Below are positions 9,662-17,248 of a stretch of DNA of 64,000 bases, piece by piece; position 1 is the stretch's first letter; every line of letters starts with the position of its first letter. Made by a program: the position numbers and the translations under genes. This DNA is from CAWBCR01 sp963787375 (GTDB lineage Bacteria; Chloroflexota; Anaerolineae; Aggregatilineales; UBA3940). The stretch is from contig CAWBCR010000013.1 of assembly GCA_963787375.1 (NCBI GenBank), positions 62,001-126,000 of the forward strand, written 5' to 3'. Under the pieces are notes generated by a model. That model ran no database searches. It was not told the origin of the DNA and saw only the letters and a list, made by a program, of their open reading frames with translations.

Positions 9662-9740
9662 GAAGCCGGCGTGCGGCAATGTGGTATTGTGTAGGGGCAG
9701 ATCAGCGATCTGCTCCTGCTGCTGTATAGAAGGAGTTGCG

Positions 9741-10502
9741 ATGAACCTCAACGGCAAAGTGGCGCTTGTCACCGGGTCGGCGCACCGCGTCGGCAGGGCG
9801 ATTGCGCTGGGGCTGGCCCGCGCCGGGGCGCACCAGGTGATCCACTATGGCGGGTCGGCTGCTGCCGCCGGGCAAACTCGCGACGAGATCGCCGCGCTGG
9901 GCGTCGAGGCGATCACCGTCCCGGCAAACCTGTCCGACCCGGCGCAGATCGACGAATTGTTCGACGCAATTGAGGAGCACTTCGGACGGCTGGACATACT
10001 GGTCAACAGCGCCGCGACGTTTGTTCACGAGCCGTTCGACGCGGTGACGGCTGAGACGTGGGACGCCGTGCTGACCGTCAACCTGCGCGCGCCTTTCCTG
10101 TGCAGCCAGCGCGCCGCACGGCTGATGCGCGCTGTTGAGCGCGATACCCCGGCGCTGATCGTCAACATTTCCGACCTGTCTGGCGTGCAGCCGTGGCAAA
10201 ACTTCGTGCAGCACGGCGTCGCCAAAGCGGGGCTGCTGCACCTGACGGCCATCGCCGCCCGCGAGCTGGCCCCCGACGTGCGGGTCAACGCGCTCATTCC
10301 CGGCGCGATCCTGCCGCCGCCGGGGATGGACGAAAGCGGCGAGCGCTGGCAGCAGATGATCGAGGGCGTCCCATTGCGCCGCTCGGCCACGCTGGACGAG
10401 GTGGTGCAGGCGGTGCTATCTTTCGCCGCCAACGACTTCGTGACCGGCTCGCTGACCTATCTCGACGGCGGCGAGCACCTGCTGGGACCGGTCAATCACT
10501 GA
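9741..10502 (+). CDS. Pteridine reductase-like short-chain dehydrogenase
   Basis: A 253-residue classical SDR. The cofactor motif reads TGSAHRVG. This TGxxxRxG form replaces the usual TGxxxGxG and is typical of pteridine reductases (PTR1/FolM) that use NADPH on dihydropterins. Further blocks are NSAATF, the catalytic Ser region IVNISDLSG, HGVAKAG (in place of the common YxxxK, as in some divergent members) and the C-terminal FVTGSLTYLDGGE. Start at ATG 9741 behind AGAAGGAG. The position between folE and folB/folK supports a role in pterin reduction, but the substrate is inferred. Confidence 0.8.
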   Translation: MNLNGKVALVTGSAHRVGRAIALGLARAGAHQVIHYGGSAAAAGQTRDEIAALGVEAITVPANLSDPAQIDELFDAIEEHFGRLDILVNSAATFVHEPFDAVTAETWDAVLTVNLRAPFLCSQRAARLMRAVERDTPALIVNISDLSGVQPWQNFVQHGVAKAGLLHLTAIAARELAPDVRVNALIPGAILPPPGMDESGERWQQMIEGVPLRRSATLDEVVQAVLSFAANDFVTGSLTYLDGGEHLLGPVNH

Positions 10503-10570
10503 TTATCGTACTGGTCAATTTGGCCGACTGGCGTTATCCTTGCCCGGCATCACACTTCGAGGGGGCATGA

Positions 10571-10900
10571 ATGGCAGATAGCAGCGGAACCGCGGCTGCT
10601 GGCAAGGACAGCAAGGCACGCTCGCTGGTCAAGGCGGTCTCGTGGCGCGTCGTGGCTTTCATCGTGCTGAGCATCATCTCGTACGCCATCACCGGCAGCA
10701 TCAAGGAAACGGGGCTGATCGCGCTGGTGTACAACGTGGTGCAGATCGGCATCTACTTTGTGCACGAACGGCTGTGGAACCGCATCCGCTGGGGCAAGCC
10801 CAACGGCGTCGACGTGCTGCCACGCGCCAGCGAGCTGTCAGCGGCGGAGATGCAGGCCGTCGTCGAGCGGCTGGCCGAGCTGGGCTACATCGAACAGTAG
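10571..10900 (+). CDS. DUF2061 membrane protein
   Basis: A 109-residue protein with the DUF2061 pattern: an ARSLVKAVSWRV entry, two hydrophobic segments (roughly residues 27-45 and 50-70) and the VHERLWNRIRWG block near 75. It continues into a hydrophilic tail of about 30 residues with a helical 'EMQAVVERLAELGYIE' segment. The family function is unknown. ATG 10571 follows a GAGGGGGC ribosome-binding stretch. It lies inside the pterin cluster, six bases before folB, so it is probably co-transcribed with it. Confidence 0.8.
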   Translation: MADSSGTAAAGKDSKARSLVKAVSWRVVAFIVLSIISYAITGSIKETGLIALVYNVVQIGIYFVHERLWNRIRWGKPNGVDVLPRASELSAAEMQAVVERLAELGYIEQ

Positions 10901-10906
10901 GTGGGC

Positions 10907-11281
10907 ATGACCGAAGACCGCATCGTGATCCGCAACCTGCTGCTGCGCGGCTTCATCGGCTTTCAGGACTGGGAGCGGGAGAAGAAGCAGGACATCCTGA
11001 TCAACCTGACGCTATATACCGACATACGCCGCGCCGCGCAGTCGGACGACGTGGCCGATGCGCTCGACTACAAGACGATCACCAAGAAGATTATCGCGTA
11101 CGTAGAAGATGACGCGACCCGCCACGACCTCGTCGAGTCGCTGGCGGCGGCTATCGCGCGCATCTGCCTGGAAGGCGGCGCGGAGCGCGTCACGGTGCGT
11201 GTCGAGAAGCCGGGCGCGCTGCGCTTTGCCGAGTCGGTGGGCGTGGAGATCACGCGCAGCCGCGCCGACTTCGGTCTGTAG
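10907..11281 (+). CDS. folB: Dihydroneopterin aldolase
   Basis: FolB cleaves 7,8-dihydroneopterin to 6-hydroxymethyl-7,8-dihydropterin and glycolaldehyde. The 124-residue product has the family hallmarks: IRNLLLRGFIGFQDWEREKKQ at the start, DALDYKTITKKI, the 'LVESLAAAIARICLE' helix and the KPGALRFAESVGVEI end, which contains the catalytic lysine. Start chosen at ATG 10907 rather than GTG 10901, because the AGGTGG just upstream serves the ATG. It follows the DUF2061 gene closely and precedes folK by 16 bases. Confidence 0.92.
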   Translation: MTEDRIVIRNLLLRGFIGFQDWEREKKQDILINLTLYTDIRRAAQSDDVADALDYKTITKKIIAYVEDDATRHDLVESLAAAIARICLEGGAERVTVRVEKPGALRFAESVGVEITRSRADFGL

Positions 11282-11297
11282 CGGCGGTTCTTCTCCC

Positions 11298-11834
11298 GTG
11301 CCAGCGCACAGCCTGATCCCCGTGTTTATCACCCTTGGATCGAACCTCGACCCTGAGCGCAATCTGCCGTGGGCAGCGGGCCTGCTGCACGATCAGGCGG
11401 GCGGGGTGCACGCCTCACGCGTGTACCGCTCGACGCCGCTTGGCCCGGACGGGGAAGCGCTCGACCAGCCGGACTACCTCAACGCTGCGGTGCTGGTCAA
11501 GCTGCGTGACGACGTGCCGCCTGACGAGTTCAAGTATCGCGTGCTGCGGGCCATCGAGGCCAGCATGGGCCGGGTGCGCAGCCCCGACAAATACGCCGCA
11601 CGCCCCATCGACCTCGACCTTGCGTTGTACGGTGACCGCGTCATCGACGATCCGGCACACGGCCTCACACTGCCCGACCCGCAGATCCTGACCCGCGCGC
11701 ACGTCGCGCTGCCGCTCCGAGACCTCGCGCCCGACTTCGTGCACCCCGTCAGCGGCGAGACGCTGGCAGACATCGCAGCGCGGTTCGTTGATGCGCCGGG
11801 GATCGCGGTCGATGCGATAGCGCTGTTTGGGTGA
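11298..11834 (+). CDS. folK: 2-amino-4-hydroxy-6-hydroxymethyldihydropteridine pyrophosphokinase (HPPK)
   Basis: HPPK transfers pyrophosphate from ATP to the pterin made by FolB. The protein shows FITLGSNLDPERNL, the YRSTPLGP block, DQPDYLNAAV and the signature RPIDLDLALYGD, followed by LPDPQILTRAHVALPL. Two GTG starts are in frame (11298 and 11322). I give the longer one, which adds eight residues before the VFITLGSN strand, and either may be right. No folP (dihydropteroate synthase) is present in the window. Confidence 0.9.
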   Translation: MPAHSLIPVFITLGSNLDPERNLPWAAGLLHDQAGGVHASRVYRSTPLGPDGEALDQPDYLNAAVLVKLRDDVPPDEFKYRVLRAIEASMGRVRSPDKYAARPIDLDLALYGDRVIDDPAHGLTLPDPQILTRAHVALPLRDLAPDFVHPVSGETLADIAARFVDAPGIAVDAIALFG

Positions 11835-11941
11835 GCGGGGACTGAATACTTCTTCTATCTCCCGCCCCTCGCCAAAAAGCGCCATTCCTGTTATCCTGAA
11901 AGCGTCTTTCCCCTGCTGCTCGATGCAAGGAGCCACGCATC

Positions 11942-12514
11942 ATGTCCGAACCGGGTCTGTTCCACGGCGATCTGATCACGCTGCGGGCGTTCGAGCCCAA
12001 CGACGTCGAGGCGCTGTACGGCTACCTCAACCAGCCCGACCTCGCCGACCGGCGCTACGTGCCGGATCGCTTCGCCGTGCAGTTCCCATTGTCGCGTGCC
12101 GAAGTGCAGGCCATCTACGAAGAGTGGATCGGCGTCGAGCGCGGGCGTGCCTTCGCGGTCGTGCTGAAGGGAACCGGTGCGCTGGTCGGGCACGCCGAGA
12201 TTGAGTGGGGCTGGGACCCGCGCACGCCGTCGCTGTCGGTGGTCATCGCGACGGGGCACCGCCGCCATGGCTGCGGGGCGGAGGCAGCGCGCATCCTAAC
12301 GCGCTACCTGTTCGAGCACACGCCAGCGCACCTGGTTCAGGCGGGCTTCGCCAGCTTCAATGAGCAGGCGCGCGGCTTTGCCAAAACGCTGGGCTTCACC
12401 GAGGATGGCGCGCTGCGCCGCGTCGGGCTGCGCGATGGCCAGCCGTTCGACTGGGTGGTGGTGACGCTGCTGCGCCGCGAATGGCAGGGAGGGGATCATG
12501 CCGCTGAAGGGTGA
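11942..12514 (+). CDS. RimJ/RimL-like GNAT acetyltransferase (first of a pair)
   Basis: A 190-residue GNAT protein. It has the opening GDLITLRAFEPNDVEALYGYL, a central VGHAEIEWGWD strand, a cofactor-binding loop HRRHGCGAEAARILTRYLFE and the NEQARGFAKTLGFTEDG block that ends the fold. The family acetylates protein N-termini or small amines with acetyl-CoA; the substrate here is unknown. The gene overlaps the next GNAT by 17 bases, so the two are translationally linked. Confidence 0.8.
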   Translation: MSEPGLFHGDLITLRAFEPNDVEALYGYLNQPDLADRRYVPDRFAVQFPLSRAEVQAIYEEWIGVERGRAFAVVLKGTGALVGHAEIEWGWDPRTPSLSVVIATGHRRHGCGAEAARILTRYLFEHTPAHLVQAGFASFNEQARGFAKTLGFTEDGALRRVGLRDGQPFDWVVVTLLRREWQGGDHAAEG

Positions 12515-13070
12515 ACTGGTGACACTGCGCGAGGAGCGCGCCGAGGACGTGCCGTTCTTTACTGCGCTGCGTAACGATCTCGACACGCAGGCGTGGTCGC
12601 AGACGCTGCCGCCCGATTATACCCACGAGATGTACTTGCAGCGCCACACGTCGCGCGAGTTCGCCTACCGGCGCTACGATGGGCGCTTTGCCATCGAGTG
12701 GAACGAGAGCGGCGAGCTGATCGGGCTGATCAGCTACACCAACCTGGAGCCGCGCTGGTCGGCAGAGATCGGCATCATGATCGGCAAGTCGGCGTGGGGC
12801 ACCGGCGCGGCCTACGACGCGCAGGAGGTGCTGCTGCGCTTCATGTTCGAGGAACTGGGGCTGCGTGTCGTCCGGCTGCGGACGCACAGCGGCAACCCGC
12901 ACGCCGTCCATCTCGCCGAACGATCCGGCTTCCGCGCCAGCCTGCGCCAGCGTGAGGCGATCTTCAAGGCCGGCAGCCTGCTTGACAACCTGTCGATGGA
13001 CCTGCTGCGCGAGGAGTATTACGCGCTGCATCCCGACCTGATCGACAATCTGCCGCCGCTTGGCAGTTGA
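12498..13070 (+). CDS. RimJ/RimL-like GNAT acetyltransferase (second of a pair)
   Basis: A 190-residue GNAT protein distantly related to its upstream neighbour. It begins GELVTLREERAEDVPFF and has the central LIGLISYTNLEPRWSAEIGIMIG strands. The cofactor loop is SAWGTGAAYDAQEVLLRFMF, followed by NPHAVHLAERSGF. The usual R/QxxGxG/A loop is thus changed to AWGTGA, which is common in this subgroup. The ATG lies inside the preceding gene. A strong hairpin follows the stop. Confidence 0.8.
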   Translation: MPLKGELVTLREERAEDVPFFTALRNDLDTQAWSQTLPPDYTHEMYLQRHTSREFAYRRYDGRFAIEWNESGELIGLISYTNLEPRWSAEIGIMIGKSAWGTGAAYDAQEVLLRFMFEELGLRVVRLRTHSGNPHAVHLAERSGFRASLRQREAIFKAGSLLDNLSMDLLREEYYALHPDLIDNLPPLGS

Positions 13071-13073
13071 ATC

Positions 13074-13103
13074 AAAAATGGGGGCGCGATGCCCCCGTCC
13101 TGT
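13074..13103. terminator. Bidirectional rho-independent terminator
   Basis: GGGGGC (13080-13085) pairs with GCCCCC (13091-13096) over a five-base loop. On the minus strand the stem is followed by a T-run (complement of AAAAA at 13074-13078). On the plus strand a weaker GTCCTGTTT follows. It lies between convergent genes. Confidence 0.75.
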
Positions 13104-13559
13104 TTACTGGCTGCCGCCCGCCGGGAAGACGGCGCATATCCCGTCCTGCGTCAGGTCGAACTGCATGAGCGGGCTGCCACCGGGGCCGTTCTGCTCAAAT
13201 TGCAGGTTCTTCACGTTCTCCGCCGACCACTGGGCGCTGCCGTTCAAGCACATCACCGCTACGGCGAGGCCCTGATCGGCACAGGTGGGCACATCGTTCG
13301 GCAGTTGGCTGATCCAGTGACCCCAGCTTGCGTTGAAGACCGCGCACGGCGTCACACCCTGATCATTGGCTATCGAAAGGTATGCCGCCCCGTCTGCGAC
13401 ACTCATGGGCGATATCGGCCTCAACCAGGCTGTCGGCTGTGCCGACCCGCCCGCCTGTGCGCAGCCAGACACCCCCAGCCACAACAGTGCGATCGCAATC
13501 GGACCAAGCCACCGAGTCAGCGCGTATTTCCCTTGCGAAATTGCTGCCGCTCTTCTCAC
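13104..13559 (-). CDS. Small secreted lipoprotein, unknown function
   Basis: About 151 residues. The GTG at 13559 is preferred over the ATG 27 bases upstream because AAAGGGGG stands about seven bases before it. A signal peptide (WLGPIAIALLWLGVSGC) ends in a lipobox cysteine. The mature part has four cysteines (TPCAVF, VPTCAD, AVMCLN, DGICAV), likely two disulfides, and tryptophan-containing strands. I do not recognise the family. The end abuts the terminator hairpin. Confidence 0.65.
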   Translation of the reverse strand: MRRAAAISQGKYALTRWLGPIAIALLWLGVSGCAQAGGSAQPTAWLRPISPMSVADGAAYLSIANDQGVTPCAVFNASWGHWISQLPNDVPTCADQGLAVAVMCLNGSAQWSAENVKNLQFEQNGPGGSPLMQFDLTQDGICAVFPAGGSQ

Positions 13560-13731
13560 CTTTGTTCCCCCTTTACATATCATCAAAGCCCCATTATACC
13601 GGACTTAACCCGTTTGATAAGTCTCAGTTGTGATCCAGCATCAGCAATCGCTGCCCCTGTGCAACAACTCCGCGATTCGATACACTCTCAAATAGGGCAT
13701 GTGGCCCTTATAGGGCTTTTAACCCGTAAGC

Positions 13732-13737
13732 TATAAT
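13732..13737 (+). promoter_or_regulatory. Perfect -10 box TATAAT upstream of the pterin dehydratase gene
   Basis: TATAAT at 13732-13737 would start transcription near 13744. That excludes an ATG at 13736 as translation start and supports ATG 13793. No good -35 is seen 17 bases upstream. Confidence 0.4.
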
Positions 13738-13792
13738 GCGCATGGTGACTCACCGAGCGCCGCGCAACCCGAGCTATCTGAGGCACACGACC

Positions 13793-14092
13793 ATGGCAGG
13801 CAAAATCTACAGCGCAGATGAGATCACCGCCAGACTGAGCGACTTCCCCGGCTGGAGCCTGGGCGACGACGGCCAGCTTCACCGGGAATTCACCTTCAAG
13901 AACTTTACGCAGGCGATGTTGTTCGCGAACGCCGTCGGCCACCTGGCCGATACCGCCGACCACCATCCCGATATCCTGATTCACGGCTACAAGCACGTCA
14001 CGCTCAGCCTGATGTCGCACGACATAGCGGCGATCACCGACCGCGACTGGGGGCTGGTCGCGCAGATCGAGTCGCTGCCGCGCCGCGAGTAG
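13793..14092 (+). CDS. Pterin-4a-carbinolamine dehydratase
   Basis: A 99-residue protein of the PCD/PhhB family, which dehydrates 4a-hydroxytetrahydrobiopterin or related pterins. The active-site motif is DHHPDILIHGYKHVTLSLMSHD, with the conserved paired histidines, a later histidine and ITDRDWGLVAQIE at the end. The start ATG 13793 gives a normal family length; upstream in-frame codons lie at or before the likely transcription start. No aromatic amino acid hydroxylase is in the window. The family also includes members proposed to act in molybdopterin or tetrahydrofolate metabolism, so the exact role is open. Confidence 0.88.
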   Translation: MAGKIYSADEITARLSDFPGWSLGDDGQLHREFTFKNFTQAMLFANAVGHLADTADHHPDILIHGYKHVTLSLMSHDIAAITDRDWGLVAQIESLPRRE

Positions 14093-14143
14093 CCGGTGCA
14101 TCACGCACGGCCCTGGGGCAAGAGTATCATCGGGGGTTTTGAG

Positions 14144-15196
14144 ATGAAGGCTCACAGATGCGCAGACTTCCTAGTAGCCGGCCTCGCCGTGGGCTTGATG
14201 CTCCTGCTGGCCGGCTGCGATTCGCACGGGCTGAACCCGGCACGCAGCGTGGACATCAACGCACCGCTGGACGATGGCCGCCTGCGACTGCTCGAAGTCT
14301 CGGAGGGCGTGCGCAGCGTGGGCTGGTCGCCGGACGGGTCGCAGGTGGCGACCGGCTCGTATCAGGGCCGCATCATCGTGTGGGACTCGGCCAGCGGCGA
14401 CGTGGCGCAGACGCTCACTTATTCGACCGGGCGCATGCTGATCCGCGCCGTGGCCTTTGACCCATCGGGCACGCTGCTGGCCAGCGCGCAGGATAACACC
14501 ATTGCCATCTGGGACATTGCGAGCGGCCAGAACGTGCGGCTGCTCGACGGGCACGGCGACATCGTCAACAGCATCGCGTGGTCGCCGGATGGCAGCCGGC
14601 TGGCCTCCGGCTCGAACGACCGCACGGTGATCGAGTGGGACCCATCGACCGGCGACAAAGTGATGACGCTGCCCAGCCCCGGCGGGCCGGTTAGCGCGGT
14701 GGCGTGGTCGCCGGACGGCAGCCTGCTGGCCTCTGGCGCAAGCGATGGGACAATCAGTCTGTGGAACGCATCTGATGGGAGCTCGCTGGGCACACTGCCA
14801 TCGTTTGGCACCGGCATCGTGTCAGGGCGACAGGGGGGCAACAGCACCGGCGTCACCTCGCTGGCGTTCCGCCCCGACTCCACTCAGCTTGCTTCGACTA
14901 ACTGGAACGGCGACCTGATCGTGTGGGATGTGGCCAGCGACCAACCGGCCTACGTCGATCACCGCAGCTACACCGGCTCGATGCTGTCGGTCGGCTACTC
15001 GCCGGACGGCAAGACGCTGGTCACCGGCTCGTGGTACGGGATGGTCCTGCTGTGGGACGCCGACACAGGCGCGCGGCTGCGCTCGCTGCACGGCCACACC
15101 GGCTGGGTAAACGCCGTCGCGTGGTCGCCGGACATCACGCGGCTGGCATCCGGCTCGTCGAACGGCACAGCGCTCATCTGGCGCATGTCGAACTAG
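14144..15196 (+). CDS. Seven-bladed WD40 repeat lipoprotein
   Basis: A 350-residue lipoprotein with signal VGLMLLLAGC. Seven WD40 units follow, each showing a W/FSPDG strand and a closing IVWD-type end. Examples are GWSPDGSQVATGS, AFDPSGTLLASAQ, AWSPDGSRLASGS, AWSPDGSLLASGA, AFRPDSTQLASTN, GYSPDGKTLVTGS and AWSPDITRLASGS. Seven units close one beta-propeller. It would sit outside the membrane as a protein-binding scaffold. ATG 14144 is chosen because the signal peptide begins there. Confidence 0.88.
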   Translation: MKAHRCADFLVAGLAVGLMLLLAGCDSHGLNPARSVDINAPLDDGRLRLLEVSEGVRSVGWSPDGSQVATGSYQGRIIVWDSASGDVAQTLTYSTGRMLIRAVAFDPSGTLLASAQDNTIAIWDIASGQNVRLLDGHGDIVNSIAWSPDGSRLASGSNDRTVIEWDPSTGDKVMTLPSPGGPVSAVAWSPDGSLLASGASDGTISLWNASDGSSLGTLPSFGTGIVSGRQGGNSTGVTSLAFRPDSTQLASTNWNGDLIVWDVASDQPAYVDHRSYTGSMLSVGYSPDGKTLVTGSWYGMVLLWDADTGARLRSLHGHTGWVNAVAWSPDITRLASGSSNGTALIWRMSN

Positions 15197-15269
15197 CGAC
15201 GGCGCGTTCGCAAGATTCCCTCGCACGCTCATTCTGTCTGACAGCTTCGCCCGAACAGGGCCGGGTGTC

Positions 15270-15311
15270 TTGATCGCGATCAAGGCTGCGGCTTGCCGCA
15301 CGTGGTATACT
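15270..15311 (+). promoter_or_regulatory. FNR/CRP-type box centred at -41.5 of an extended -10 promoter
   Basis: The palindrome TTGATCGCGATCAA (15270-15283) fits the FNR consensus TTGAT-N4-ATCAA exactly. The -10 TATACT (15306-15311) is preceded by TG one base upstream, i.e. an extended -10. With a start near 15318 the box centre falls at about -41.5, the class II activator position. It precedes the L,D-transpeptidase gene. Confidence 0.6.
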
Positions 15312-15352
15312 CTGCCCGTCGCAAGCCGGAAGGTGGAACAGGGTCTTATCGC

Positions 15353-16399
15353 ATGCTATCTCGCCGCACCATACTCAAATCCATCGGGCTGATCGGGCTG
15401 AGCGCGGCTGCAGGGCCATTGGCCAGACGCAGCGCGGCCTTCGTCCAGGCCGACGTGACCATCCCGCCGCGCTGGAACGGGGAGCCACTGGGGCGCATCT
15501 GCCAGGCGGCGCAGCCCGCCCGCGCCGAACCCAACACCGAGTCGGACGTGGTGACGGACCTGGTACGCGACGACGTGGTCCGGGTGCGGCAGGTGGTTCA
15601 GGGCGAAACCGCCTTCGCGAACAACGACCTGTGGCTGGACACGTCGCAGGGCTACCTGTACGCGTCGTTCGTGCAGCCGATGTGGTATCCGCTGCCCGCA
15701 CCGGCCCACGCCGACCTGGGCGAGGGTCGCTGGGCAGAGGTGATCGTGCCGTACTCGGACCTGATGCGCACGCCCGATCCGTATGACCCGAACGCCAAGA
15801 AGGAGCTTGCCACCTACGGATCGGTGTTTCGCGTCGACCAGCTTGTCGAAGGCACAGATGGCAAGTCGTACTACCGCGTGCACGAGCTGTACCAGATTCT
15901 GTACATCCGCGCGACGCACCTGCGGCTGATCGACGACGCGGAGCTGGCGCCCATCTCACCCGACGTGCCCGCGCAGAACAAGACCATCGACGTGAACCTG
16001 ACGACCCAGACGCTGATCGCCTACGAGTATGGCAGCCCGGTGTTCGCCCGCTACGTATCGAGCGGCATCAGGGACCACGAGACGCCGGAGGGTGAGCACT
16101 ACGTGTGGGACAAGCGCATCAGCGAGCGGATGGTGGCCGACACCGCCTCCGACGATCCCGACTTCTACAACCTGCCCGGCGTGCCGTTCGTGTGCTACTT
16201 CACCGACGACTGGGTCGGCACGCACGGCACCTACTGGCACAACGATTTTGGCCGCCCGCGCTCGCACGGCTGCCTCAACCTGCCGACCGAGGCCGCACGC
16301 TGGGTGTGGCGCTGGACGACGCCGCAGGGCGATCTGAGCGAGTTCTATTCCCGCCCGCGCTACGCCACCGATGGGACCAAGATCGTGGTGCATTATTGA
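15353..16399 (+). CDS. Tat-type exported L,D-transpeptidase (YkuD)
   Basis: A 348-residue protein. The N-terminus SRRTILKSIGLIGLSAAAG has a twin-arginine-like signal. A region of about 160 residues follows that resembles SH3-like modules (TDLVRDDVVRVRQVV, then a similar repeat near 155). The YkuD catalytic domain starts near residue 210 (KTIDVNLTTQTLIAYE). Its catalytic block HGTYWHNDFG...SHGCLNL has H291, H305 and nucleophile C307. Such enzymes form 3-3 peptidoglycan cross-links or attach proteins to the wall. A member in Chloroflexota is notable, since many of these bacteria have unusual cell walls. Confidence 0.88.
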   Translation: MLSRRTILKSIGLIGLSAAAGPLARRSAAFVQADVTIPPRWNGEPLGRICQAAQPARAEPNTESDVVTDLVRDDVVRVRQVVQGETAFANNDLWLDTSQGYLYASFVQPMWYPLPAPAHADLGEGRWAEVIVPYSDLMRTPDPYDPNAKKELATYGSVFRVDQLVEGTDGKSYYRVHELYQILYIRATHLRLIDDAELAPISPDVPAQNKTIDVNLTTQTLIAYEYGSPVFARYVSSGIRDHETPEGEHYVWDKRISERMVADTASDDPDFYNLPGVPFVCYFTDDWVGTHGTYWHNDFGRPRSHGCLNLPTEAARWVWRWTTPQGDLSEFYSRPRYATDGTKIVVHY

Positions 16400-16412
16400 C
16401 GGCGATATAGCA

Positions 16413-17234
16413 ATGATTGATTCCCTCAAACGTTTCACGATTATCCTGCCCTCCGAGCACGGTTCGTGGGCGCTGGCTTTCGTGCCGTTCATCGCGGGGG
16501 CGGGGGTAGGGGCGGTGATCATCCCTGCGTCGCCCGGCGCGATCCCGGCGGCGCTGCTGGCGTTGCTGGCGGTGATGGCCGTGTTCCTGGCCCGGCAGCC
16601 GATCACGCTGTGGGTTCGCATCGCACGCGGGCGGGGCCGGCGCGCCGACCTGCCCGCCGCGCGGCTGTGGACTGCCGCGCTGCTGCTGATCGCGGCGCTG
16701 GCCGGGATGGGCCTGCTGCTGCTGGGCCGCGAGGCGATCCTGTGGCTGGCGCTGCCGGCGGCGCTGACGCTGGCCTTCACGCTGGCCTTTCAGGCCGCGC
16801 AGGGGCCGCGCCAATTGATCGTCGAACTGGTCGGAGTGCTGGGCCTGGCGCTCGATGCGCCCGCCGCCTACGTGGCCGTGACGGGGCGGCTGGACGCAAC
16901 CGCCGGGCTGGTGTGGGCGGTGAGCGCGCTGCACAGCGTGATCAGCGTGCTGTACGTCCGGCTGCGGATCGACGAACGCCACCGGCGGGCGACCCCCAGG
17001 CAGGCGTGGGCGGTGGTCGGGGCGCACATCCTCAGCGTGCTGACCGTGGCGGTCGGGGCGCTGGCGGGCTGGCTGCCATGGCTGCTGGCCGCGCCGATGC
17101 TGGCGCTGCTGGCCCGTGCGCTGATCGTCGCCGCACGCCGCCCGCCCATCGCGGATGTGAAGCGCTTCGGGCTGACCGAGACCGGCATCGGGATCGCGTT
17201 CGCGCTGCTGGTCGTGGTGGCCTTCTGGCGATAG
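16413..17234 (+). CDS. YwiC-like integral membrane protein
   Basis: A 273-residue polytopic protein that begins with the family motif LPSEHGSWALAFVPF. About seven hydrophobic segments follow, with a basic loop RIARGRGRRADLPAAR and a polar PRQAWAVVGAHILSV stretch. YwiC-like proteins are of unknown function. The start is ATG 16413, 14 bases past the transpeptidase stop, so the two genes can share a transcript. The next gene begins 15 bases downstream. Confidence 0.75.
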   Translation: MIDSLKRFTIILPSEHGSWALAFVPFIAGAGVGAVIIPASPGAIPAALLALLAVMAVFLARQPITLWVRIARGRGRRADLPAARLWTAALLLIAALAGMGLLLLGREAILWLALPAALTLAFTLAFQAAQGPRQLIVELVGVLGLALDAPAAYVAVTGRLDATAGLVWAVSALHSVISVLYVRLRIDERHRRATPRQAWAVVGAHILSVLTVAVGALAGWLPWLLAAPMLALLARALIVAARRPPIADVKRFGLTETGIGIAFALLVVVAFWR

Positions 17235-17248
17235 AGAAGGGAGGCCCC

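Noticed and set aside
16466..17248. Upstream extension of the glycosyltransferase frame to a start at 16466
   Set aside because: The extension overlaps the YwiC-like gene in another frame and is low-complexity. ATG 17249 has a good ribosome-binding site and a natural membrane-protein start.
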